Of a stretch of 64,000 nt of DNA, positions 45,631 to 54,318 are shown in pieces. Position 1 is the first letter of the stretch, and every line of letters starts with the position of its first letter. The stretch is from the NCBI GenBank assembly GCA_005518205.2, contig RFFC02000002.1, positions 186,001 through 250,000 of the forward strand, given 5' to 3'. This stretch comes from Hormoscilla sp. GUM202 (GTDB lineage Bacteria > Cyanobacteriota > Cyanobacteriia > Cyanobacteriales > Desertifilaceae). The position numbers and the translations under genes were made by a program. Under the pieces are notes generated by a model. The model worked only from the letters and a program-made list of their open reading frames with translations. It ran no database searches and was not told the origin of the DNA.

Positions 45631-46470
45631 ATGACTCAAGCTGTCGTTTCAGCAACGGAGGTGGCCGTCAAGGAACCTCAAGAACAAGAACATCTGTTAA
45701 CCTTTCAAGAATATCTCGATTATGAAGGAGAACCGGGTGTTCTTTATGAATTAGTCAAGGGAAAACTAATACCCATGGGAGCAACTACCCACAATCATAC
45801 CAATATTGCCAAGTTTTTGGTTCACAAGTTCCAGCGCTACTTTGCGACCCCAAAATTGGATTTAGTCGTGACAGGTTTAGCCACTGGTGTCCGAACGGAA
45901 GAAAAAACATCACGAATTCCCGATGTGGTAGTCTATAGCAAAGCTGTTTGGCATAAAGTTCGTCATCGCCCAGGGGCTGGAGTTTTGGATTTTGACGAAA
46001 AGCCGATGCTAGTAATAGAGATTGTCAGCAGCGATCGCCGGAATGATTACGTGATTAAACGGAACGAATACGAACTGGCGGAAATTGCTGAATATTGGAT
46101 CGTAGATCCCAAAAAAAAGCTGGTGCGGGTGTTTGCAAATCCTGGCAATGAAGAAGGATATCGTTTTGTAGATTTCACAGAAGAGAAATCAATTGTTTCC
46201 AGTCAGTTTTCCGACTTCGCTTTATCGGTAAAAGAATTACTCGATCCACCGTCAGTGGAAGACTTAATTCTAGCAGAACAAGCTGAAATGGAAACCTGGA
46301 AACAACAGGCCGAAGCCGAACGCCAACGGGCCGAAGCCGAACGCCAACGGGCCGAAGCCGAACGCCAACGGGCCGAAGCCGAACGCCAACGGACTGAAAA
46401 GTTAGCCCAGCGCTTACTAAAAATGGGAGTCCCCCCCGACGAGATCGATAAACTTATCTCGGAAGATTAG
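45631..46470 (+). CDS. Uma2 family putative endonuclease (third gene)
   Basis: The protein is 279 residues. The Uma2 core (about 30-215) shows LTFQEYLDYEGEPGVLYELVKGKLI, SRIPDVVVYSKAVW (Asp) and KPMLVIEIVSSD (E-x-V-S), then ELAEIAEYWIVDPKKKLV. The C-terminus contains four identical AERQRAE units from a 21-bp tandem repeat (about 46315-46395). It belongs to a different subgroup from the tandem pair at 5.6-7.3 kb. A strong Shine-Dalgarno sequence (gggagg) precedes the ATG. Confidence 0.92.
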   Translation: MTQAVVSATEVAVKEPQEQEHLLTFQEYLDYEGEPGVLYELVKGKLIPMGATTHNHTNIAKFLVHKFQRYFATPKLDLVVTGLATGVRTEEKTSRIPDVVVYSKAVWHKVRHRPGAGVLDFDEKPMLVIEIVSSDRRNDYVIKRNEYELAEIAEYWIVDPKKKLVRVFANPGNEEGYRFVDFTEEKSIVSSQFSDFALSVKELLDPPSVEDLILAEQAEMETWKQQAEAERQRAEAERQRAEAERQRAEAERQRTEKLAQRLLKMGVPPDEIDKLISED

Positions 46471-46536
46471 GTAGGAACTGGTATGTGGCGATCGCCCTAC
46501 TGCTTGCTGGCGGGCGATCGCCTCTCCTAAAATAGA

Positions 46537-48213
46537 TTATTCTATATTACCCCGGCGTCGCACTTGGGAACTTTTGTGAATAAACCATGCCCCTTGAGGG
46601 TTACCTGAGAGATCGCAGTTTTCAATAGTGGCGCTGCTGTGACTATGTACGTATACAGCATAATTCTTATTTCGATTAATTCGGCATTGTCTGACCGCCG
46701 GGTTTCCCCCTTCTTTTATTGCCACCCCGGCCAAATAATTGTCATAAATGTAGCAATCATCTACTGTCCCCTGACCGTTCTGATAGACAAAGATCCCCGC
46801 TTCTTTGCTACCGTGAATTCGGCAGCGTCTGATCGCCGGTTTGCTAGTAGCACCCTGAATGCTAATACAGGAAAGGGAGTCCGAGGTAATGTCGCAATCT
46901 TCCAAGATTAACTCCCCTTTAGGAATGTCTACAGCGAAGTATTTCTTCCCCTTAACTCCTGCTTGACCCCGCAAAGTTAAATTCTGCACTACAGCATAGT
47001 CAGTTTGCATCAGAATGCAGTCCGAGTCCCCTGTTTCTATGACGATTTCTTCCCGGGCACCGTCGCCAATGATTTCTAGGGGTTTATCGATCGTCACCCC
47101 TTCTCTATATATACCCGGACGCACCAATATCCGCGTACCGGGTGACACGGATGCGATCGCCTGACCGATAGTTTTGTAATCACCGCGTCCCAGCTTAGAA
47201 ACGATCGCAGTGGGAATCTGTTTCTCCGGTGGAGGCGGGGGCTGCTTGTGGAAAAATCCCCCGATCAAATCAATCAATCCCTTGCCAGATTTACCTGTAG
47301 ACGGTGACAGGGCGTGATAAGCTTCTGCTGCTGATTGATAGCGCCGATGTCTGTCTTTTTGCAGCATCTTGGCCAGCACCCGGTCCAATTCTTTACCAAG
47401 GGGTTTCCGCAAATGCTGCCGCCAATTTTGCACCCATTCATAGCCGTGATTTAACAGCAATGCATGGGGGTTAACCTGAGTCAGCAACCCAAAGCAAGTC
47501 ACCCCCAAACTAAACATATCGCTAGCTGGATATGCTTCCCCCCACTGCATTTGCTCGATCGGGGAATAGCCCAGGGTACCAATTATCGTGTCTCTCTTGG
47601 CCACAGTGGCCGCCAACTCCTTAGAGGCCCCAAAATCTATCAGCACGAACTGACCGCCCCGGGCCGCGATGGAACCGGAAGTAAATTGAGGAGTACTGCG
47701 GCGGATAATATTAGAAGGCTTCAGGTCGCGATGAATCACCGCACAGTCGTGAATTAACTCTAGGACAGGCAGAATATCCAGTAGCAACTCAACAATTTGG
47801 CTTTCATTCCAGGCGACCGACTCTGGCAATTTATCCAAGGTTTCGCCGACAATAAACTCCTGAACTAAATATAACTGACCCTTGTCCTCAAAAAAGGCAT
47901 TAAGGGTGGGAATTTGGGGATGTTGTCCCAGATATTGCAAGCGTTTCGCCTCTTGCTCGAAATGTCTCTTGGCTATCTGGAGTGATTTCGGGTCTTGCAC
48001 TTTTGGTGCCAACTGCTTAATCACGCAGTGTTCGTGCAGCTTATCCGTGTCTTCTGCAAGATAGGTTCTGCCAAACCCCCCTTCATCGGAAAGTAACCTT
48101 TTGGCCCGATAGCGGCCCCGTAGGGACTGGAGGCGCGTTCCACAGGCTTGACAAAAATTGTTGCGATCGGGATTATGGGGTTTGGGGCAATTAGGATTTA
48201 AACAGCAACTCAT
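46537..48213 (-). CDS. Ser/Thr protein kinase fused to a right-handed beta-helix domain
   Basis: The protein is 558 residues. An N-terminal zinc ribbon (CCLNPNCPKPHNPDRNNFCQ..CG) precedes a Hanks-type kinase at about 33-305: DEGGFGRTYLAED, CVIKQL (Lys), HRDLKPSN, DFGASK, SPIEQM. A Pro-rich linker (KQPPPPPEKQ) leads to a pectate-lyase/NosD-like beta-helix at about 340-558, with repeating turns (GTRILVRPGIYREGV, AIRRCRIHGSKEAGIFVY, DDCYIYDNYLAGVAI, RQCRINRNKNYAVYV). Zinc ribbon plus kinase is standard in cyanobacteria. The beta-helix may bind a ligand or polysaccharide, or act as a scaffold. Confidence 0.92.
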   Translation of the reverse strand: MSCCLNPNCPKPHNPDRNNFCQACGTRLQSLRGRYRAKRLLSDEGGFGRTYLAEDTDKLHEHCVIKQLAPKVQDPKSLQIAKRHFEQEAKRLQYLGQHPQIPTLNAFFEDKGQLYLVQEFIVGETLDKLPESVAWNESQIVELLLDILPVLELIHDCAVIHRDLKPSNIIRRSTPQFTSGSIAARGGQFVLIDFGASKELAATVAKRDTIIGTLGYSPIEQMQWGEAYPASDMFSLGVTCFGLLTQVNPHALLLNHGYEWVQNWRQHLRKPLGKELDRVLAKMLQKDRHRRYQSAAEAYHALSPSTGKSGKGLIDLIGGFFHKQPPPPPEKQIPTAIVSKLGRGDYKTIGQAIASVSPGTRILVRPGIYREGVTIDKPLEIIGDGAREEIVIETGDSDCILMQTDYAVVQNLTLRGQAGVKGKKYFAVDIPKGELILEDCDITSDSLSCISIQGATSKPAIRRCRIHGSKEAGIFVYQNGQGTVDDCYIYDNYLAGVAIKEGGNPAVRQCRINRNKNYAVYVHSHSSATIENCDLSGNPQGAWFIHKSSQVRRRGNIE

Positions 48214-48745
48214 AATCCGGCATCTCTCATGGGTTATCTTCTATAATAAGACAGAAAAGACCTCTTGTCTACAGCTCCTGTACCCTTGGGTTCCCCGATC
48301 GGGTGCCTTCCCTACTGGTACCGAAGCAGGAGCTTGCTGGTCGGACTGTTCTATAATAAGGCTTATCCCCTGATTTTACTATTACCTGCCCATCTCCCGA
48401 TCGGGCTCCAGGGCCCGCCGGGGGATAGCTAAAGTCTGTGTTATACCGACTAAAAACATTATCGGCTAAAAACAGGAGCTCAGATGCAGCTGATTTCTTA
48501 ACTGAAGAAGTCGAACCTGCTGCTATAATCAGGCTGGTCCCCTGATTTTACTATTAGTTGCCCATCTCCCGATCGGGCCGAGTACCATGACAGACAAAGA
48601 TATGTTGTCCACAAGCGAACCAGAAGCTGCGCTGCTTCTGGCTGCCGATATTTGCGAACTCAAGGAACTGCATATTTTGTGAATTTCAAGTACACATTGG
48701 TAATGGTATGCTAGAATAAAGACAGGCGTGATTAAGACAAAAGCT
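48214..48745. other. Spacer with direct repeat and a doubtful small frame
   Basis: A ~42-bp direct repeat (cccctgattttactatta..tgcccatctcccgatcgggc) lies at about 48365-48407 and 48538-48578. A 31-codon frame at 48587-48682 (MTDKDMLSTSEPEAALLLAA) has no clear ribosome-binding site and no recognised family; I leave it uncalled. Confidence 0.5.
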
Positions 48746-49543
48746 ATGCACTTGACTTGGTTAGACAGCAACTCCTGGCTGATAGAAATCGCAGATAAAC
48801 GCATACTCCTCGACCCCTGGTTAGTGGGAGACTTGGTCTTTGGCAACCTCACCTGGTTATTCAAAGGTTCTCGACCTCAACCTCGCCCCATTCCCGAAAA
48901 CATAGATTTGATTATCTTATCTCAGGGTTTGGAAGACCACGCCCATCTCCCTACTCTCAAGCAACTGGACAAGAATATTCCCGTGGTTGCTTCTCGTAAT
49001 GCTGCTAAGGTAGTGAAAGAGTTGGGTTATAATCAGATTATTGCTCTCACTCACGGTGAAACATTCACATATAATCAGACTGTGGAAATCAAAGCAGTGC
49101 CTGGTTCGCTGGTTGGGGTAAATCTGGTGGAAAATGGTTATATACTCAAGGAAAGAGAAGGGGGGTTGACGATCTATTACGAACCTCACGGTTCTCACGA
49201 CCCTAAACTGAAGTACGCTGCGCCAATAGATGTAGTGATAACCCCGATAGTTGACTTGGCCCTGCCCCTAGTGGGACCGATAATTAAGGGAATGTCGAAT
49301 GCCCTAGAACTGGCAAAATGGGTTCAACCCCAAGTGATGATTCCTACTGCTGCTGGCGGGGATGTAGTTTTTGAGGGATTGCTAAATTCTCTGTTACGTG
49401 CTAAAGGAAGTATAGAGGAGTTTCGCGAGCAGTTGCAAGCAAATGGTCTGGAGACCAGGGCGATCGCGCCGAAACCAGGCGATCGGATGGAAATAAAATT
49501 AGATCGGGTTCGTAGTAAGGACTTTAGTCCTTCAGGTGCGTAG
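48746..49543 (+). CDS. MBL-fold metallo-hydrolase-like protein
   Basis: The protein is about 265 residues from ATG 48746 (MHLTWLDSNSWLIEIADKRILLDPWL). The fold is that of the UlaG/metal-dependent hydrolase-like MBL family. The canonical HxHxDH metal motif is replaced by SQGLEDHAH, so only part of the metal site remains; later HGSHD and PTAAGGD segments are present. Cyanobacterial and plant proteins of this type are known with the same change. The last ~13 residues (VRSKDFSPSGA) and the stop are supplied by the cgtagtaaggactttagtcc repeat. Confidence 0.8.
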   Translation: MHLTWLDSNSWLIEIADKRILLDPWLVGDLVFGNLTWLFKGSRPQPRPIPENIDLIILSQGLEDHAHLPTLKQLDKNIPVVASRNAAKVVKELGYNQIIALTHGETFTYNQTVEIKAVPGSLVGVNLVENGYILKEREGGLTIYYEPHGSHDPKLKYAAPIDVVITPIVDLALPLVGPIIKGMSNALELAKWVQPQVMIPTAAGGDVVFEGLLNSLLRAKGSIEEFREQLQANGLETRAIAPKPGDRMEIKLDRVRSKDFSPSGA

Positions 49544-49588
49544 GTTCGTAGGTGCGTAGGTTCGTAGTAAGGACTTTAGTCCTTACCA
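49507..49588. repeat. Cgtagtaaggactttagtcc repeat, two copies
   Basis: Copies of the ttcgtagtaag..ctttagt.ctt family lie at about 49507-49530 and 49559-49584, with a gtaggttcgtaggtgc run between them. Related copies lie at 17384, 53610, 53666 and 60868-60952. Confidence 0.75.
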
Positions 49589-49786
49589 GCGCGAACCGGC
49601 GCAGGACATGGGTAGCTAGTCGGCTATTCGAGATTCGGCTAGGATACCCGGATAACCGATAACCTCTGTATACTTCCGGAATCGGAGGGAGATGGAACAG
49701 CAACCGTAGGGAAAGGGAAACAAATACGGATCTGCTGTGTCAGTAGTAAGGAATAATAGGATAAAGACAACCTGAGTACTTGTACC

Positions 49787-50752
49787 ATGAAAGCTGAACG
49801 CATTATGTTGTCTGTGATGTCTGCCTGGTTGCTCGCTACTCCCCAGGTAATCAGCGCCCACCCACCCACCATGCTGGCCCAATTCAGGGGGGAAGAGCAG
49901 ACGAGCATAGATGTCTATCAAAAGGCTAGCCCGAGTGTGGTGACCATTAAAGCTGGTAGGAGTTCTGGGTCTGGAAGCATTATCGCTGCTGAAGGGCTGG
50001 TTTTGACCAACGAACATGTGGTCAGAGACTCTCGCAGCGGTCAAGTTTTGGTGAAAACTGCTGAGGGGAGGGACTACACGGGTCAGATAATTGCCACAGA
50101 CCGAAAGAACGATCTGGCCCTGGTGCGACTGAATACCAATCAGCGTTTGCGGAAGATAAACCTGGCCGATCCTAATAGCATTCGCGTGGGTCAGCAGGTT
50201 TATGCGATCGGGAGTCCCTTTGGACTAGAGGGGACCTTGACTACTGGAATTCTCAGCCGCATTGATTCCAAAGATGGAGATTTGCAAACGGATGCGGCGT
50301 TGAACCAAGGGAACTCCGGAGGGCCGCTGCTGAATTCCCAGGGTCAACTGATTGGGGTGAACAAATCGATTATTAGCTCCAGCCGCGAGGGAGGTAATAT
50401 TGGGATTGGGTTTGCTACTAGCGTGGGCGTAGCCAGGGATTTTATTGCCCGCCACGCTACCGGTGGTTATAACAATCCTCCAAATCGCAGGCGACCATAT
50501 GAACCTGAGTATGAACCTGCTCGCCCTCGCCTGGGAGTGACTGTAAATCAGAGAATGATGGTGCTGCAGGTAGATCCGGGATCGCCAGCAGAGAGGGCGG
50601 GACTGATGGACGGCGACAGGTTGGTAGGAATTAACGGCCAGAGGGTGAGAAATATAGATGATGTCAAGAGTTTTCTCGATCGCCGTCCCGGGTCTATGGT
50701 GTTAATATACATCCGTAATGGTAGTCCCGCTCGGACTCAGGTCAACTTTTAA
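49787..50752 (+). CDS. HtrA/Deg-like trypsin-type serine protease with PDZ domain
   Basis: The protein is 321 residues with an N-terminal export signal (about 1-24, ending near ISAHP). The protease domain has the catalytic triad His (LTNEHVV), Asp (DRKNDLALV) and Ser (LNQGNSGGPL), all intact. A PDZ domain is at about 245-318 (RLGVTVNQ, SPAERAGLMDGDRLVGINGQ). It is somewhat shorter than cyanobacterial HhoA/HhoB/HtrA. Likely role: periplasmic or thylakoid-lumen protein quality control. The DUF58 gene starts 8 bases downstream, so the two are probably cotranscribed. Confidence 0.93.
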   Translation: MKAERIMLSVMSAWLLATPQVISAHPPTMLAQFRGEEQTSIDVYQKASPSVVTIKAGRSSGSGSIIAAEGLVLTNEHVVRDSRSGQVLVKTAEGRDYTGQIIATDRKNDLALVRLNTNQRLRKINLADPNSIRVGQQVYAIGSPFGLEGTLTTGILSRIDSKDGDLQTDAALNQGNSGGPLLNSQGQLIGVNKSIISSSREGGNIGIGFATSVGVARDFIARHATGGYNNPPNRRRPYEPEYEPARPRLGVTVNQRMMVLQVDPGSPAERAGLMDGDRLVGINGQRVRNIDDVKSFLDRRPGSMVLIYIRNGSPARTQVNF

Positions 50753-50760
50753 GTAAAACT

Positions 50761-51924
50761 ATGGGCATCGCCAAGGCAATTGCTGACTGGTTAGAAGGTC
50801 GTTGGGTGACTCCCGCCTATGCGGGTTGGCTGCTAGCAGGACTGACGCTCTGTTTCTTGCTAGCAGCAGCTAATACAATGGTAGGCTGGCTCTACGTGCT
50901 GAGTGGGATCGCGATGGCTCTGTTGGCAATTGCGGCGATATTGCCTCCCCGATCGCTCGTCGGCATTCAGGTCAAGAGGAGTCCCATCCCCCCGGTGAGT
51001 GCGGGCGATCGCCTGACGATCTCCATCGCGATTGAAAATCAGACTCTGCAACCGAAAATTCTGCTGGAAGTTCGCGACATTCTGCCCTTTGTCCTGGGGG
51101 AACCAGCGGAACAGGCGATCGACCTAATTCCCCCCCAAGGGGTCTTCAAGTGGGTTTACTACTATCAGACCAAAAAACGGGGGATTTACCGCTGGCATCG
51201 GCTAGATTTGAGAACAGCAACCCCTCTAGGGTTGTTTTGGTGTCGGCGATCGCGGGATGCTGAAGCCAGGGCAATTGTCTATCCTCAGGTATTACTCCTG
51301 AGCAATTGCCCAATTATCGATCGCATGGGAGAAAAAGATGCCCTCAAATTTAGGAGCGATCGGCGAGGTTTCCAAAACGCCAGCGAAGGACTAACACGGG
51401 CCTTACGACCTTACCGAGTCGGGGATCCCTTTCGTTTAATCCATTGGCGTACCAGCGCTCGTCACGGGGAACTGTTAGTGCGAGAATTAGAAGTAATGAC
51501 GGGCGGTCAAGAAGTAATCATCTGCTTGGATACCGCTTTCACTTGGAATAGCGATGATTTTGAACAAGCAGTAATAGCTGCGGGATTCCTATACTTTTAT
51601 GCTTCCCGGCGTCAGATGAACGCGAGACTCTGGACAGCAGCAACAGGTTTATTGCAAGGATATCGGGTAGTGTTAGAAGCTTTAGCAGCAACTAATTTTA
51701 ATGAAGAAGTAAAATCTGATAGTTACTTACCAAATCTACCCGCAGTCTGGTTGACACAAAATCCCGATAGTTTGAATGGGTTGCCAGTGGGGAGTCGCTG
51801 GGTATTGTGGAGGCCACCAGACTCGGAAAGGACCGAGAAAAACTTGGTGAATCACGATTATCCCGGTTTGACGATCGATCGAGAAGAAGAACTAGCAACT
51901 CAGCTGCAAAAGCGGCTATGGTAA
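50761..51924 (+). CDS. DUF58 domain protein
   Basis: The protein is 387 residues. Two adjacent membrane helices near the N-terminus (AGWLLAGLTLCFLLAAAN, WLYVLSGIAMALLAIAAILP) are followed by a beta-rich domain. The DUF58 signature comes next (ALRPYRVGDPFRLIHWRTSARHGELLVREL) and then a vWA-like C-terminal part (VIICLDTAFTWNSDDFEQAV). DUF58 proteins usually sit with MoxR ATPases; no MoxR gene is next to this one. It starts 8 bases after the HtrA-like protease. Confidence 0.92.
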   Translation: MGIAKAIADWLEGRWVTPAYAGWLLAGLTLCFLLAAANTMVGWLYVLSGIAMALLAIAAILPPRSLVGIQVKRSPIPPVSAGDRLTISIAIENQTLQPKILLEVRDILPFVLGEPAEQAIDLIPPQGVFKWVYYYQTKKRGIYRWHRLDLRTATPLGLFWCRRSRDAEARAIVYPQVLLLSNCPIIDRMGEKDALKFRSDRRGFQNASEGLTRALRPYRVGDPFRLIHWRTSARHGELLVRELEVMTGGQEVIICLDTAFTWNSDDFEQAVIAAGFLYFYASRRQMNARLWTAATGLLQGYRVVLEALAATNFNEEVKSDSYLPNLPAVWLTQNPDSLNGLPVGSRWVLWRPPDSERTEKNLVNHDYPGLTIDREEELATQLQKRLW

Positions 51925-51951
51925 TGGAACAAAATCGCGCTTTTGAACAAA

Positions 51952-52065
51952 CTAATCTCCTCTTGATTCTTCTCCTCTTGATTCTTCCCGGATAAAAGCC
52001 CAAATAATTATGCCCAGCATCAACAGCCCAATAATAATAGAAATTCCGATGTTAATCACTGTCAC
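51952..52065 (-). CDS. Single-span membrane microprotein, copy 1
   Basis: The frame encodes 37 residues and is too short for ordinary gene calling. It starts at GTG 52065, preceded at the ideal distance by aggag, and encodes VTVINIGISIIIGLLMLGII, then IWAFIREESRGEESRGD. One strongly hydrophobic helix is followed by a charged tail. A paralogue with the same ribosome-binding site lies at 53484-53582. Conservation of the peptide (T.I.IGI.III GLL.L.II.WAFIREES) despite silent changes supports translation. Function unknown; small photosynthetic or respiratory complex subunits have this build, but I could not match a named one. Confidence 0.65.
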   Translation of the reverse strand: MTVINIGISIIIGLLMLGIIIWAFIREESRGEESRGD

Positions 52066-52100
52066 TTACTCCTGTAAAAATTAATTGTTTAGACTCGTTA

Positions 52101-52811
52101 GACTCGTTCCCTGGTTCCACCTGGGAACGCGCAACTGAGGCTCTGCCTCCTGTCTCTAGCTATTCTCAATTATCATATTTTTACGAAATTATGTATCACA
52201 TTTTAGACTCGTTCCCTGGTTCCACCTGGGAACGCGCAACTGAGGCTCTGCCTCCTGTCTCTAGCTATTCTCAATTATCATATTTTTACGAAATTATGTA
52301 TCACATTTTAGACTCGTTCCCTGGTTCCACCTGGGAACGCGCAACTGAGGCTCTGCCTCCTGTCTCTAGCTATTCTCAATTATCATATTTTTACGAAATT
52401 ATGTATCACATTTTAGACTCGTTCCCTGGTTCCACCTGGGAACGCGCAACTGAGGCTCTGCCTCCTGTCTCTAGCTATTCTCAATTATCATATTTTTACG
52501 AAATTATGTATCACATTTTAGACTCGTTCCCTGGTTCCACCTGGGAACGCGCAACTGAGGCTCTGCCTCCTGTCTCTAGCTATTCTCAATTATCATATTT
52601 TTACGAAATTATGTATCACATTTTAGACTCGTTCCCTGGTTCCACCTGGGAACGCGCAACTGAGGCTCTGCCTCCTGTCTCTAGCTATTCTCAATTATCA
52701 TATTTTTACGAAATTATGTATCACATTTTAGACTCGTTCCCTGGTTCCACCTGGGAACGCGCAACTGAGGCTCTGCCTCCTGTCTCTAGCTATTCTCAAT
52801 TATTACATTTT
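52101..52811. repeat. Seven tandem copies of a 105-bp unit
   Basis: Units begin gactcgttccctggttccac at 52101, 52206, 52311, 52416, 52521, 52626 and 52731, spaced by exactly 105 bases. The first six appear identical and the last diverges after tattctcaatta. Each contains the cgttccc..gggaacg hairpin of a dispersed family. Since 105 is a multiple of three, the array is open as a 266-codon frame; I regard that frame as accidental. Confidence 0.95.
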
Positions 52812-52846
52812 TACGAATTGCGATCGCTCGAAGACGATATTTATCA

Positions 52847-53065
52847 CTATGATACCAATGAATGTGTTTGTTCAACTTGCTCTGGCTCGATAATTTTGAT
52901 TTCCTTGCCCTCTTCTAGAGCTTTGACTGCTACCTCAAACAAAGAGATAGCCTTTTGCAGGACATCAGCTTTGTCACTATCTATCTTTTGAGCAAGACTG
53001 TCTAAAGTAGCATAAAGTTGGGGTGACATTTCCATAATGAGCTTGATTTTTTCTTGTGTAGCCAT
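52847..53065 (-). CDS. Ribbon-helix-helix-type small DNA-binding protein
   Basis: The protein is 72 residues from ATG 53065; ATG 53074 is an alternative start. It has a short strand (KIKLIMEMSPQLYATLDSLAQ) followed by two helices (DSDKADVLQKAISLFEVAVKALEEG) and a strand (KEIKIIEPEQ). This is the pattern of cyanobacterial RHH-like regulators and antitoxins. No toxin gene is adjacent. It lies just to the right of the 105-bp array. Confidence 0.65.
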   Translation of the reverse strand: MATQEKIKLIMEMSPQLYATLDSLAQKIDSDKADVLQKAISLFEVAVKALEEGKEIKIIEPEQVEQTHSLVS

Positions 53066-53483
53066 GGGCTCCACCTCTCCTTGCTAATATACATTTGGTT
53101 TTTTGTTCGCGCCTGGACCACGTCTAGATCGCGTTCATTTTCATTTTAGCAATCGTCCCCATAGATATCAAGTTTGGTTATATAGCACTCCTATCGGATC
53201 GCGCAGCGCAGCCATGTCTTTATGCAATAGGTCCCGATCGGCTACCGATGTTCCGGGCCCGCAACAGCACTTCATCGTCAGAACTCGCCGTCCCAATCTA
53301 CTCAGGAATTACCAGGTTTCTCGGTTTTCATGATTGTCGATTGCTATAATTATATTATCACTGTTTGCCAAAAAATTGTCAACCAGACATATTTTTCCAG
53401 AGCGATCGCTCCCACGAGATGCAGATCGCGCAGCGTGGCGCAGCCATAGGCGGGCTGACAGCGAAATCGCGCTTTTGAAATAA
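53066..53483. other. Spacer, no gene recognised
   Basis: It contains short atcgcgcagcg-type strings (53205, 53426) and HIP1 sites. The few open frames show no conserved features. Confidence 0.5.
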
Positions 53484-53582
53484 CTAATCTCCTTTTGATT
53501 CTTCCCGAATAAAAGCCCAAGTAATGATGGCCAGCAGCAACAGGCCGATAATAATAGGAATGCCGATACTAATCACTGTCAC
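53484..53582 (-). CDS. Single-span membrane microprotein, copy 2
   Basis: The frame encodes 32 residues from GTG 53582: VTVISIGIPIIIGLLLLAII, then TWAFIREESKGD. It has the same aggag ribosome-binding site and the same start codon as copy 1, and even the 3' flank (cgcgcttttga..taactaatctcc) is shared. The paralogues differ at several residues, all conservative within the helix, so both seem to be maintained. Role unknown. Confidence 0.65.
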   Translation of the reverse strand: MTVISIGIPIIIGLLLLAIITWAFIREESKGD

Positions 53583-53608
53583 TTACTCCTGATTAATTTA
53601 ATTAACTC

Positions 53609-53720
53609 GTTCGTAGTAAACACTTCAGTGTTTCCCCGTGCCCCTGAACGGGGCACGGCAAGCCGTTCGTAGTAAACACTTCAGTGTTTCCCCGTGCCCC
53701 TGAACGGGGCACGGCAAGCG
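53609..53720. repeat. Two tandem 56-bp repeats
   Basis: Units start ttcgtagtaaacacttcagtg at 53610 and 53666 and end ggcacggcaag. Each joins the ttcgtagtaa family to a gtgcccctgaacggggcac hairpin. Confidence 0.85.
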
Positions 53721-53872
53721 TATCCAGAGATTGAGGAAGCGGCGGGGTTAGGGGTTAGGGATCCTCCGCAGTCGGGCAGAAGCTAAAATGCTTTCCATAA
53801 CCTGCTTGGTGGGGCCATCTGTGATGCCTTATTTTTTGTCCTCCCCCAAAGATTGGATGCGCCCCAGCAAGA

Positions 53873-54053
53873 CAATAAGCTATTGTAAGCTTACAATAAG
53901 CTATTGTCGGCTTACTGTTAGTTGGTGTTTGCTTACAATAAGCAAAATTTGCTTACAATAGTTTATTGTAAGCTTACAATAAACTATTGTCGGCTTACTG
54001 TTACTTATTGTAAGCTTACAATAAGCTATTGTCGGCTTACAATAAGCTATTGT
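53873..54053. repeat. Array of ~21-bp palindromic repeats (gcttacaataagc)
   Basis: About eight units of the type caataagctattgtaagctta or caataagctattgtcggctta are present. Both gtaagcttac and caataagctattg parts are self-complementary or nearly so. Several units contain AAGCTT. As in the array at 44640-44870 the period is 21 bases, so frames on both strands stay open. Confidence 0.85.
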
Positions 54054-54318
54054 CAACGTAGGAGCAGTTGTCGCACTCCGAGCCACCCAAACACTCTCGT
54101 GGCGGGCGGTTGGGGGAGTGGGACAAGGGGGGACTCTGAGGACAAGGGAGTGTGGGGAGGGGGGGATCTCGGGAGTAGAACAACATCTCCAGATGCCTTA
54201 TTTTTAGGACTCCCCCAAAGCTTGGATGCGCCCCATTATACTCGTTCCCTGGTTGACTTCGCTATTATCCCGCCGGGGTTGAAACGGCGGGATAATAGCA
54301 AACTAATATTATCGGATG

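Noticed and set aside
48587..48682. 31-codon frame MTDKDMLSTSEP..
   Set aside because: No ribosome-binding site and no family; kept only as a note in the spacer entry.
52101..52811. CRISPR array
   Set aside because: Units are contiguous and identical with no variable spacers, and no cas genes are present.
52191..52991. 266-codon open frame across the 105-bp array
   Set aside because: It exists only because the unit length is a multiple of three; the peptide repeats hairpin-derived residues and has no ribosome-binding site.
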